Assembly (NCBI GenBank): GCA_034638255.1 | Contig: JAWPGT010000075.1 | Span: 1 to 64,000 of the forward strand | Direction: 5' to 3' | Origin: Coprinus comatus | Taxonomy: Eukaryota; Basidiomycota; Agaricomycetes; Agaricales; Agaricaceae | Length of the DNA: 64,000 nucleotides | Shown here: in pieces, positions 1-10,222 of the stretch | Position numbering within the stretch: the stretch's first letter is position 1 | Layout: each line of letters opens with the position of its first letter | The notes under the pieces: generated by a model | Told to the model about the DNA's origin: nothing | The model's input: the letters and a program-made list of their open reading frames with translations, nothing else | Database searches by the model: none | Made by a program: the position numbers and the translations under genes

Positions 1-534
1 AGACCATTTATATTTATGCTGAATTAAATGTCATTTTCCCACTTTCCTGCACAATAGCCTCGTTGTGTAAAGAATATCTTTGTGAAAGTAAACAGTAATG
101 AATGTGCCATCAGACAATCATTTGTTATATTTTTGGGCGGGGTTAGTAGTAAAAGGGTTTGACAAAGACACCTTGGCAACAATGAGAGGTTGGTAATTTG
201 TTTGTAATCCGCTTCCAACGTGGCTTCCCTGCTGCCGCAGCTTACGCAGTCCACGGGGAAGTTTCATAACGATTGAATCCGAGGTTGACGTTGGCATGGA
301 GTACCAGGGTCCTAGAACTACATAAGCTCGCAAAGAAACTCATCATCTTCTCAATCAATTTTGCCTTCCGCTTCTCCAAATGCAAATGGCTTCGACCACA
401 ATAACTTCAACTTCAAACTCTTCCATCGAAAAACGTGAAAATCATTCCGAATTTGATTATCGACTTAGACTATATCAGGATGGAGATAAAGAACAAGTCC
501 ACAAATAACTACACTCTTTTTCGTATTTTTGAAA

Positions 535-1014
535 ATGCTCCGAGCAAGCTTACGAGAAGACATGGGTGATATTCGAAGTCATTATGAACTTGTTCCTGTC
601 CAAGAAGAAGGGGTTGAGACTGGACTACAAGCTTCTGGACCAAAGGCATTCTGGGTTGTAGAAGCCACGCATCGTACAAGCGGAAAACGAGAGATAGCAG
701 CATGTGGTGGATTAGGTATGCCTTCAACATTTCTATGTGTAACTCAATTTTTTCTGAGACGTAGAGTGGCCGTCTCTGGCAAGCACGTTCGACAAGGATT
801 GGCAAAGATGATGCTTAATGAAGTCATTGCACATGCGAAGAAACATAATTTGTCGTCGATATATTTATCGACTTCAATTATGCAGGAACCTGCTATAAAC
901 CTATATAAACGGCTAGGTTGGATCGAGCTGGCAAGAAAGAGATTGTCCAAGATGGGCGTTACTTTTGGGAGCGTTCATATGCGGTTGTATTTGAAGGAAA
1001 AGCCCGACAATTGA
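535..1014 (+). CDS. GNAT-family N-acetyltransferase (5' part uncertain)
   Basis: Likely transfers an acetyl group from acetyl-CoA to an unidentified acceptor. Two exons fit: 535-715 and 767-1014, with a 51-bp GT-AG intron, giving 142 residues from the first in-frame ATG. The segment FWVVEATHR..REIAACGGL is the strand before the acetyl-CoA site. VSGKHVRQGLAKMML matches GNAT motif A (R/Q-x-x-G-x-A), and EPAINLYKRLGWIE is the typical C-terminal segment. A separate 42-codon frame at 380-508, ending DYRLRLYQDGDKEQVHK then stop, looks like the usual N-terminal strand of fungal GNATs. No GT-AG pair joins it in frame, so the gene may be damaged there, or the start lies at 535. It converges with the Rap1-type gene on the opposite strand. 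Confidence 0.7.
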   Translation: MLRASLREDMGDIRSHYELVPVQEEGVETGLQASGPKAFWVVEATHRTSGKREIAACGGLGMPSTFLCVTQFFLRRRVAVSGKHVRQGLAKMMLNEVIAHAKKHNLSSIYLSTSIMQEPAINLYKRLGWIELARKRLSKMGVTFGSVHMRLYLKEKPDN

Positions 1015-1400
1015 TAAACTCGAAGCTAATCAAGTATAGGTTGGTTGATGCACATGCGATGCGTGTTTAATACCTGTATAATATCGATTAATGATTTAAT
1101 TTACCTGAACTTTGTAGCACGCATCCCAGGCGTACCAGAATTCAATTATAGATAATTATCCAGATGTTGCGCTGGCCAAGGGTCCCACGCACATAATGGT
1201 AATCTGTATACACCGCAGTGTGATATACACGACATTGTGATGTATCATCACCTACTTATTATTAAACGATGCATCACCTAAGTTCATAATAACAACGGCG
1301 GGAGGCAGTAATAAATATGTTACGATATCCTCATTTTGTTATTAAAAATAATTTACCCAAAAACAAACCTCCGAGATAAAGAAAGAGAAAGAATCACAGC
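1015..1400. other. Convergent intergenic region
   Basis: This is AT-rich sequence between the 3' ends of two convergent genes. It presumably holds both 3' UTRs and polyadenylation signals. I see no ORF, RNA gene or repeat in it. Confidence 0.5.
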
Positions 1401-4400
1401 TTAAGTCACCGGTCGAACCCTTGCGAATACATTCTTCATCAGAAATCCGGGGCTGTAGGCTCTCGCAGCCGCTCGTAAAATGTCACCATGTTGTTCATTA
1501 GCACTCCAAAACCTAAGTTCAACTTCTTCCCAATCCATTTGAGTTGTTCCATTTCTGACTAGAGCTTCCACCTCCTCCATCTCTTTAACAGAATCTGATT
1601 CGTCTGCATCCTTAGTTTCCCTAATCTCGAGACTTTTGAAGTCAATTTCGGGGGAAGACTCTATTTTTAAAATATGTTTGTTCTCTTCTATTTTTAAACG
1701 AGAACTCTCGTCATCCTGTCCGGAATCTAGTGTGCTGTCATTATCGTCGTCGGAAGCTTCAAAAGATTGCTGTTGATGATGTCTGATCACAAGCGCAGGA
1801 GAATCGATATTCATATTGTGGTCAGAATGGCTAACCGTGACATTTTCATCTTCTTCGCCACCTTCGTTTTCTATCTCTTCGTCATCGCTTACTGATTCTT
1901 CATCTGCCTGGGCTACGGTTTGTATATCAGTCGCATTAGATTCCCCCTTGATATCTTGGCCTTCCACCAAACTTACACCGGCGTTAACGTTGGCCTGACC
2001 TTGCCTATTATCAACTTTCATCTCTTCGTTGCTTTCTTGATTCTGTTCTTTACGACTCTTGTGCTGAGAAGTTTTAGTCTCCACACTAGTATCTGTACCT
2101 TCACTATCAGAACTTTCATCATCATCAACTAATTCGTCGTCCTCCCCCTCCTCTGCCTCCTCCTCTGCCCCTTCCTGTTCTTCTTCTTCCTGTTCTTCTT
2201 CCTGTTCTTCTTCCTGTTCTTCTTCCTGTTCTTCTTCCTGTTCCTCTCCGGCTTCAGCTGCATCCCCATCTGACACATATCCCTCTTGTTGTTCACGTTG
2301 TTCCTCACCCTGGACCCAAGCCCGTTTAGGTGACAAAGCCAAATAACCAACTCTCTTCTGTTCTCTCATCAAAGCTTCATCATCTCTACCCATTTTCACC
2401 AACCTCGCAAACTTTCCCGCTCTTGACCCTCTCGGCGGTTCATACACAATATCCATTTCAGCATCCTCCTGATTAATTGGTCTTATCTCCAAACTTATTC
2501 TCCTGTGACCTCCTCCGCTTTCATTTATCATACTAACATCACTAACATCTGAAACTCTTTTCCTTTTCCTACCAATCTTTTCTCCACTCTGAGAATTCAT
2601 CACATTGAAAGATGAATTTGGAACAAGAGACATTCTCGAAGAAGAAGAATGGAATGAACTTGACATCGGTATCGGTGTATATGTTTGATTTCCTTCTGAT
2701 CTCATATCCAAAGGAAGTCCACTAATCTCACTCATCCTTCTTTCAACGAAAACCTTCATTTTAGCCAATTCTTCCTTCGCAGCTTTCAAACTTTGCAATT
2801 TATCCCAAATTCTTCTAACCACATTCTTATGAACTCCAAACTCCGCTGCCAAAGTTTCACTAACTTGTTGTTTTCCCATTTCATTTACATAATTCTCTTC
2901 CTCTTCTTGTTCTTTTTTAGACACCATCGATTGTTCAGGAGTTGATTTTGTCGTCGTTGTCATTGATAACCGTGATAATGATCGTTGTTGTTGACTGGCA
3001 AGTTCTTTACGAAGGTTAATTGTACGTGAAACATTCTGAGAGTGAACGGGATTTGAATCATGTAATGATAATCGGATATTGGTATGATGGGAAGAGGAAC
3101 CACCGCTTCCAACAGAGTGGCGTTTGAATAAAGGAGGAGTTGGACCAAATTCCGACTGGGTAAAAACATCCGTTTTTCTTTTTGGATCTATGAATGTAAT
3201 AATATAATAAATCAGTTATTGATTCTATCACGTATAGGTGTAAGCGGAAGTACATTTAAACATTAAAGTTTTTGTAGGCTCTTGGGTATTTTCAACGGGC
3301 GGTTGTTGCTGATCTTCATCTGCAAGGTCTGAGACTTCCGTTTCGGTAAGTGATGGGCGTTTGGCCTTTGCATTAGCACGAAAAGAATCATGAACTTTAT
3401 CCTTTCCTTTCATACTCCGTCGTTGGGAGCTATCCATGGGATCATCCTCATTAGCTTCATCTACCCTCTGATTTAAGTGGTTCTTCACAACTACTTTTTC
3501 CCTTTTTTCATCACCTTGATTAATGTTTTGAGTTTTCTTCTTTCCTTTCCCTGTACCATTTCCTCGTTCTTCTCCATTCTCTTTAGGAGAATTCTGTTGT
3601 TTGGGTGGCATAGGAGTTTCCGTGGCACTATCTTCCGTTTCCGACCAGTTATCTTCATCGGATTCTCTAGCTTTTCCTTTTCCTTTAACATCCTGTTGTT
3701 CCTCAGGTCGCTTGACAAGCTCACCACGTGTAGTAGAGAGTCGTTGTCGTTGACTACGTTTGGGCGGCCATTCCTCCTCCTGTTCTTCCTCATCAGAGTC
3801 ATCATCAATTCGATTCCTCTTCGAAGTCAACCTGTTACCGAATGTACTCTCATTGATAACAGGAGGGTGTTTCTTTCGTGATTGAATACGTGGTGTCCCA
3901 TTCCTAGTAATAGAATCTTCAAAAGGATCCTCATCTATTTCAGGCTTTTGTCGTTTATGAGGACGGGATGAGTGTGTAGTAGTAGTTTCGGGAGGTGGTG
4001 TAGGTGGTGCATTGTGAATAGGAACAGTTTGGGGTGGTGGGTGTGTAACGTTAGGACTCGCATTATCTGAGTTTCTGTTGAGATTTTTTTAGTATGGGAT
4101 GATCAAGTAAATAGCATATATGTAGACATACTGAGGCATTGAGGTACTGGGGGTATCATCGTCTGGCTCTTTAGTCAAGTCAGTCATAAACATATCTGCA
4201 TGGGTAGTTTGTTCCCCGAGTTCATCAATCATTTCTTCGTCGTTAATTTCATCTTCATCGTCCTGTTCATCGACACTTGCATCCGACTCCGCCTTTTCCT
4301 CTTCACTGGGGTCCAGTTCGTCCAATTCGTCCTCTTCCATATCTTTGAAGATATCGTTCCTATAATCCTCAGACCCCGGAGGCTCAGAATCTTCGGTATC

Positions 4401-5413
4401 CGATGCATCTGTATATTCGTCGGAATCCGAGTCCTTGTGTTTGCTTGGACCAGTCTTGGTCTGAGAGACATCTATCTGAGCAGGTGTCGGTTCAGGCTCC
4501 ATATTCGTATCAACATCGGTTGTCGTTGTTTGTTGAGGACCCGTCGCGGCTAGTTTATTGTGTAACTGGGCCCATTGGTCTTCCTGGCTGTCCTGTTCCA
4601 CTTCCTGTTTCACTTCCACTTCCATCTTCCGACGTTTTGCGGGCCGGTCAGGAGGTGGAAGGTCTCTCGGTTTCGAAGGATCGATGCCTTTCTTCCGTTG
4701 ATATTTGAGAATAGCTTTGTCAAGATGTTCTTGTCGTGCTATATATCGATTCCGCCACGATTGCCAGGTATGAGTTTTGCTCCACGGCCAAAATTTAACC
4801 TGTAGATGCAAAATGAGTTCCTTACACTAAAATTTCATCTTCTCAATAAGCCTAACGGACATTTTCTTCTGCTACAAGCATCTCATACACTTTGTTCCCG
4901 TTACGTCCTCTGAGTGTGGGATTATGGATTGCCAGAAATTTCACCAGTAATATATCTTCCTCTTCGGTAAATTTCTTCTGTGTGCCGCGCCTACTATAGC
5001 ATTAGGTCAATATTACTAACATATACTCAGCCCAACATACTGCGACTGTGGTTTTGGTATCTCATCATCCGTGTCAAGGTTCCCCTCCTTTAGATATCTC
5101 TCGACCTTGGAGTCGAAGGATTCCGAATTCTTAATGTACCGCTCGCGCCACGATTGCCATGGATGCGTTTTGGCCCAAGGATATTTTTTCGGCTACAATA
5201 TAGAAGCAGAATAAAAAGTCAGATTACAATATTTAAGAGCACAAACTCACATAGCTTTTCAGATTCTGATACAGTGTCTTCCCATTGCGTCCTACACCTT
5301 CACCAAGCTTAGCTAAGTATTTAACAAGATTCTCATCATCTTTCTTAGTGTATGCCGTTCTCCCCCTATGCGAAGAGTTAGATGTAGATAAATGGAACTG
5401 AAAAATGAGTACT
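1401..5413 (-). CDS. Telomeric Rap1-type protein with two Myb domains (5' end unresolved)
   Basis: Rap1 family proteins sit on telomeres, by direct DNA binding or through a TRF-type partner, and control telomere length and silencing. Exons that join in frame are 5365-5251, 5192-5041, 4993-4861, 4799-4132, 4074-3254 and 3187-1401, about 1,224 residues from GRTAYTKKDDENLVKYLA onward. A partial exon ending at 5413 precedes them. Myb 1 is GRTAYTKKDDENLVKYLA plus PWAKTHPWQSWRERYI. Myb 2 is KKFTEEEDILLVKFLA plus PWSKTHTWQSWRNRYI. Each is split by an intron at a similar place, as expected from internal duplication. The long middle is acidic and low-complexity (about 4540-4140 and 3830-3230). The C-terminal part holds a basic, coiled-coil-like stretch (VSETLAAEFGVHKNVVRRIWDKL) and ends in a helical region that may be the Rap1 C-terminal domain. 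No BRCT domain could be confirmed upstream. The true start probably lies between 5413 and 5700. Confidence 0.75.
2174..2250 (-). repeat. 12-nt coding microrepeat (EEQE repeats)
   Basis: The unit TGTTCTTCTTCC is repeated five to six times on the plus strand inside the last exon of the Rap1-type gene. It encodes an EEEQ-type acidic tract on the minus strand. Multiples of 12 keep frame, so the tract is free to vary in length between strains. Confidence 0.8.
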
Positions 5414-5429
5414 TGCATTGAGACCACTG

Positions 5430-6184
5430 AGAAATGTCTACTTGAACGACGCGCTTTACGCGTTGGTTGGATATACGTGATTACGTCATCTCATTCTCAT
5501 TGCGTTTTTTCCCACAACAATAAACAGTTGATTCGACATCACTTCTTAGCACTCCAGAATATCACGGCCGTCCCTACCACAAGTATGGATGTACCCTGGT
5601 GTACCGTTATATACTGCCACTACATAACTTTTAGTTCTGTTGCGATCAGGGAGTAACCGGCCGGTAGTTGCTGTCAATTGACAGCATAAACGTTTCGACT
5701 TTAAGAGATTGAGGTTTCGAAGATACGTTCAATTTTCAGATTGTTTTTTTCTCACCTTGTTACCACAGGCCGCTATACCATCCACAGCTTAGCTCATTTC
5801 TGCTGATTCCAACAACTAGGTTCGTCATGTGTTACTGATGTTCCAGCTCCCCTCTTCGTCGAGCAACTCGGCGACGAAAGTAGATATAATACGTCATTAG
5901 GTACAACGACACACTTCAACTTATTGTCATGGATCATGAGGCTGTGACTTCTCTTATACTTTTGTTCCAACCTGGGATCATAGAATATGGCTCAGATGAA
6001 CACTCTGGGGATAAACCACATTTCATCTAGGTTTTTACTTGAAGACTTCTATCAGCCGTTTCAGGTCAGCTCATTGATTATAATTGTTTTCCTTCGTGTT
6101 AAGCATGATCACGAAGACAGAGTCCAAGGTTAAGTTTTATCCTCCAAGGGCTCATTCTATAAATAGATCGAAGTTCATCCAATT
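5430..6184. other. Upstream region of the Rap1-type gene
   Basis: This stretch must contain the missing 5' exon(s) and promoter of the minus-strand Rap1-type gene. A short minus-strand frame starting near 5552 (MSNQLFIVVGKNAMRMR) could be the N-terminus, but it runs into a stop and no clean splice joins it. The rest shows no coding signal. Confidence 0.4.
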
Positions 6185-6192
6185 GTTGGACC

Positions 6193-7216
6193 TAGGGCTG
6201 CCGCCCGTACCGTATATGGTTACGGCCGTATAATTTACGGTCATAATACGGCCTTTTCCGTACCGTAGCCGTACCATATATTATTAGTCTACGACGAGCG
6301 ACGTAGGAGTGACCACTCGTAGAGTTTGGTCTTTGTAACACCGGTCGTCACGGTCACACGGGCAGGTTACCTCTCTCTTCCTTACCACCTCTGCACGTAC
6401 TCGCGACCGTGGCCTCCCGCACATCGTCTTCTACACTATCTTTTGCCCGCCCTCCACACCCTTATATCCTCATTCATATGTATCACATGGCTGAGCATCC
6501 CGTGACAACAGAAAAATCAACAAATGTCGAGTTTTGTGCATCACGGATGGACCCACCCACCCATCGCGACCTCTCTCGACCGCCATTTTCTGTCTGTAAA
6601 GGAATGTCCAGGTTGGAGGCCCCTCCGGGTCCTCACCCACCCTTTATTCATGTTTCAAGCATACACGTATCAGCAGTTTTCACTTCTTCATCATTTTGTC
6701 TAGTAAAGATAGGTGATAATACAAAGAATAAATATTTTAAGGTTGTTACGGTACGGTAAAGGACATCTTACGGTACGTACTGTACTTTTACGGCACACGG
6801 GTAAGTTTATCACCATTATTTCGACGAGGTCATTGAACTGGTATCAACTTGGTTCTAACCCAGCATTAACTTATTAAACATTCAAGACTCAATATATAGA
6901 GTTATAAACATAGAAATCAGATAAAAATACTCTAGAAATAGTGGATGACTGTGGCATTGTGAGAGAGTTTATGTTGTTGACTGAGGAGAGACTGAGGTCA
7001 ACCCTATGTTATGAATTGATGACATTTTGACGTACCATGTGATGCTATAACATGATGTCATGATCGTCTACCGTCCATACGGCCATTGACGGGTGAAAAA
7101 TATGGTACAGTATGGTACACTCTGTACCATCAACCGTACTGTATTGAGGCTACTTGATCGCTCTTATGGTATGGTGCTGTATACCGTATTATACGGTTAT
7201 GGGCAGCAGCCCTAGA
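6193..7216. mobile_element. Non-autonomous hAT-like element (MITE), about 1.02 kb
   Basis: Both ends carry inverted TAGGGCTGC(C/T)GCCC. The left copy begins at 6193; the right copy, read on the minus strand, ends at 7216. The flanking 8-mers GTTGGACC (6185-6192) and CTTGGACC (7217-7224) match at 7 of 8 bases, which fits the 8-bp target duplication of hAT transposons. TACGG/CCGTA-type motifs crowd the first and last 150 bp, as hAT subterminal transposase-binding repeats do. There is no transposase; a 116-codon open frame at 6409-6759 looks fortuitous. It sits about 0.7 kb upstream of the Rap1-type gene. Confidence 0.65.
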
Positions 7217-7507
7217 CTTGGACCAGTCTTCCCTCCCAACAAGGTCTGGAAGTTTGTTCAAGTCAAGAAGATGTAAAAGCTTATGATCATGTAAGTTGTA
7301 AATTATATGTTCAAATTTTCATTGGATGTGTTAATGTTGGGAGTGCCAGTTATTCAGTTCTTAATATCTATTACTTACTCTCAATATCATATCGGATGAA
7401 ATACATCTCACTTCTATGTACAAAGACTCAGTGAAAACAAGATGTGCATAAACATTGGTTGAAATGGCATATGTATACTGGTTGTACGCCTATTCATTGA
7501 AGAAACT

Positions 7508-7515
7508 TATAAATA
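7508..7515 (+). promoter_or_regulatory. TATA box of the truncated IFI-gene copy
   Basis: TATAAATA lies 95 bp before the ATG at 7610. It occupies the same place as the TATAAATA on the minus strand at 61228-61221 upstream of the intact paralogue. Homology between the two loci extends further upstream, for example a shared GGTTGAAATGGCAT block near 7460. Confidence 0.6.
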
Positions 7516-7609
7516 TCTTGACACCCAAGTACCTACTGTGTGATCAAACAACGGCAGGCACCATCAGACGCCCACATTGAACCAGTTTCTCTACATTCAA
7601 CAGAACATC

Positions 7610-7903
7610 ATGGAATCTCAAGGACTCCTGGAACCACATGTCCTCCTGGTAGTTCTGTGCAAATGGCATCTTGATTCTCCACAAGAACATCCCATTCCTT
7701 TCCCAGGTCCATTGGCTTCATGCAATGAGTTGGTGTTGTGGTTAAAGGATGTGAGGGAGAAATGTGAGAAACGTGGAATACACTCATACCATCTCACAAA
7801 CGCAGTTATATCATGGCTACCACGATCTATAGATGTTCCACAAACAACTGAAGAGGCAGTAAAATTTAGAGTACAAATCACTACAAGGATGCACCAGGTG
7901 TGA
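7610..7903 (+). pseudogene. Truncated copy of the helical N-terminal exon of the IFI6/27-like gene
   Basis: The 97-codon frame starts MESQGLLEPHVLL and aligns closely with the first exon of the minus-strand gene at 61140-60768, sharing FPGPLAS, ELVLWLKDVREKCEKRGIHSYH and EEAVKFRVQIT. It ends at a TGA (7901-7903) where the paralogue has CGA. The nucleotide match continues only about 15 bp past the stop. No glycine/alanine-rich IFI domain follows, so the copy is a promoter plus part of exon 1. A separate short frame downstream (MEEDLFAIFPELIPQDD, about 7966-8032) is unrelated. A functional helical-domain-only protein cannot be excluded. Confidence 0.7.
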
Positions 7904-8099
7904 AAATGGCCTGGGTGGTGTTACGAGCCCACCCAATCCACTGGCCTGCACCACTACTATGGAAGAAGATCTGTTCGCCATCTTCCCCGAGCTCATTCCC
8001 CAAGATGACTCTGTCATGGATGACATTGTATGATGAAGAGACTCCAAGCCCCACTGTGGTCTACAAGACACCACTATGACCTAACGTCGAACTAAGTAT

Positions 8100-8570
8100 A
8101 AGTTTCCATTTATATTTAGAAGGTTACATTTCTCTGGCTCCAGTATTACTTATCAGTTTCATCATTTTACTCCTGTTGACTAATCTTTCATTGTGTATGG
8201 AGTAAACAGTCCCTGACCCCGATGTCTCACCTACTCCTGTTGACAGTTCTAGCATTGTATATGGAGTAGATTATAAAGCGATGATGAGTAGTAAGGATAT
8301 AATTAGTTAGTAGCTATTATTAGGTACATCCCTAGAATAGTATAAATACTCAATGTATTAGATGATTAAAGCCTCAAGCTTTAATCTCTTCTGTTGTATC
8401 CCTTATACATCTCTGTCTCCATACCTCTCAGTCACTAGGTTGAAAGGCCTTGAGATTGCAGCAGAGTATTTATTGAACACACATTCCTACATGACTGCAC
8501 TCTAGTGTTTAAGTTCCAGGAGTGTTCAGCTTAACAGTTCATGGTCATAACAATTACCCTAGCTAATCTG
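8100..8570 (+). mobile_element. LTR-like sequence at the 5' side of the gypsy remnant
   Basis: This AT-rich, non-coding stretch has a TATA-like AGTATAAATACT (about 8339-8350) followed by CAAGCTTTAATCTC, a layout typical of a fungal LTR promoter. It directly precedes the gypsy coding remnant. Its ends and target duplication could not be fixed, and I found no matching copy at the 3' side. Confidence 0.35.
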
Positions 8571-8599
8571 AAGTGACAAGAGGAGATCAAAAAGCAAAT

Positions 8600-9983
8600 T
8601 GGAGCAAACAGAAAAGGAAAGAACTCACAAGCAAACTCAAATTGACCTCAGGACTCTTCCAATCCATCTCAGAATTCCCCTTCTACTTATCCACCCTCTC
8701 AATCCACTCCATCAGCCGAAATTCCACTTAAGCAAACCATCCCCACTCCCACCAGCCAACAACAGTATCACTTTGCATCACCTATTGAGGATCCTAAAGC
8801 TGTTCAGGATGTTATTCAATGAATTCTTGATAACCCTATCACCTTATCCCAATGAGAGCTACTTGCGATTGGTCCAGATGTCCGAAAACAGATCAAGGAC
8901 CAGATAATGACACACAGAATACCTACTGGATCACACATTAATGCATCAATAATTGAGAAAGGTCAAGACGACAACAATACACCTTATTCATCCCTTCTCC
9001 ACCAACATCCCTCTCTCCCATACAATCCAATTGTTGTTGCAAAAGAAGTTGAAGAATTATGCACCATACCAGTAGAACTAAATGGAAAGGAGGTGATTGA
9101 GGCTATTCTTGATGAAGGATCACAAATTATTGGCCTTAGACAAGACATCTGGGAGAAACTTGGTCTTCTTCTCTACAAAGATCAAAATCTATTAATGCAA
9201 ATGGCTAATGGATCATCAGGAATGACCTTGGGGCTGATCTGCAACCTCCCAGTTCATATAGGCAACAACACATTCTATCTCCAGGTCCAAGTCCTCGAAA
9301 ACGCACCCTATGAAATGCTACTTGGGCAACCTTTCAACACACTCACTGAAGCACAAACCAACCACTACAATAATGGGGAATCTCACCTCACTTTACACGA
9401 CCCAAATACCAATGAAACAATCACCATTCCTACTGCTACTCATATCCAGACTCATGAAAGCAAGAATTCGGGTTTTTAGATGTTGATGATTTGGTTGGAC
9501 ACAGCCAAGGAGATACCCTAACAACAACAAATAAGGACATACCTTCCATATTTAGCACTTGCCTCTCCTGCTCCATGATTTCTCCACTCATTTTCACTAC
9601 CAAACCATTTACTCCCATTCACAAACCATAAGAAATATATAAAATATCTTTTCCTAACCTTGAGAATCATACCTGAACACACAAAATATCAAGCTATGCA
9701 TACAAGAAAGTTGTGAACTGTGTCAAACCTGTTGCAACTACACTACCAGAAGATTTCCATATTGTCCGCCATATTCCATGTAACCCTCTCAAATTCATGC
9801 CTCCACTTCCAACTCATCCTCCAGACTTCTCTCCTGGTTCTTGCTATACCCTGGAACATATGAAGACAATGAATGTTAATCCAGATGGATTTTTATGGCC
9901 AGAAGAAGAGAAGCTTGTTCATCATCTGATAAGAAATCAGGAACTTGGTTTTGCCTGGACAGAAGATGAGAAAGGGAAGTTCT
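8600..9983 (+). pseudogene. Ty3/gypsy 5' fragment: pre-protease region, aspartic protease and start of the RT linker
   Basis: The frame IEDPKAVQDVIQ..ELLAIGPDVRKQ, then the protease (about 8907-9479), then LPEDFHIVRHIP..NPDGFLWPEEEKLVHHLIRNQELGFAW, follows the order seen in Agaricomycete gypsy elements. The protease has LDEGSQI where the family usually has D-S/T-G, with MANGSS and MLLGQPF conserved after it. In-frame stops at 8820-8822 and 8853-8855 are both TGA at places where arginine is expected. Coding is interrupted again around 9480-9710. The fragment stops at 9983, just before the reverse transcriptase proper, at an inverted copia-type LTR. The matching integrase lies at 21396-22658. 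Confidence 0.75.
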
Positions 9984-10222
9984 TGTTAAAACAAGAGCAT
10001 AGTGTATGAAACATGGGTAGGTATGACTCTGGACTTACTGAGGGTGTTGGTTGTTAGTAGAAAAGGAACTGAAGTATATAATGCAAGAGTACAATCTTAT
10101 ATACATATTTACAGTGGTCCGTGCGAGAATATACTAGGTCACATGATATGGATCATGAAGATATATTCGTCAAGCGTGATGCCATCTGAGAATGTCATGA
10201 TAGAACTAATAATAGTTCAACA
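9984..10222 (-). mobile_element. Diverged LTR of the copia-B family, inverted, with non-matching flanks
   Basis: On the minus strand this 239-bp piece aligns with the 218-bp LTRs of copia element B, from TGTTGAACTATTATTAG to TTTAACA. It differs by many substitutions and small indels. The 5 bp on either side are GTTCT and GGACG, so there is no target duplication. The left flank is gypsy pol and the right flank is the middle of a copia reverse transcriptase. It therefore marks a deletion junction rather than a simple solo LTR. Confidence 0.75.

Noticed and set aside
6409..6759. 116-codon open frame inside the hAT-like MITE
   Set aside because: Composition is low-complexity Pro/His/Ser without motifs, and it lies between the element's terminal repeats; fortuitous.
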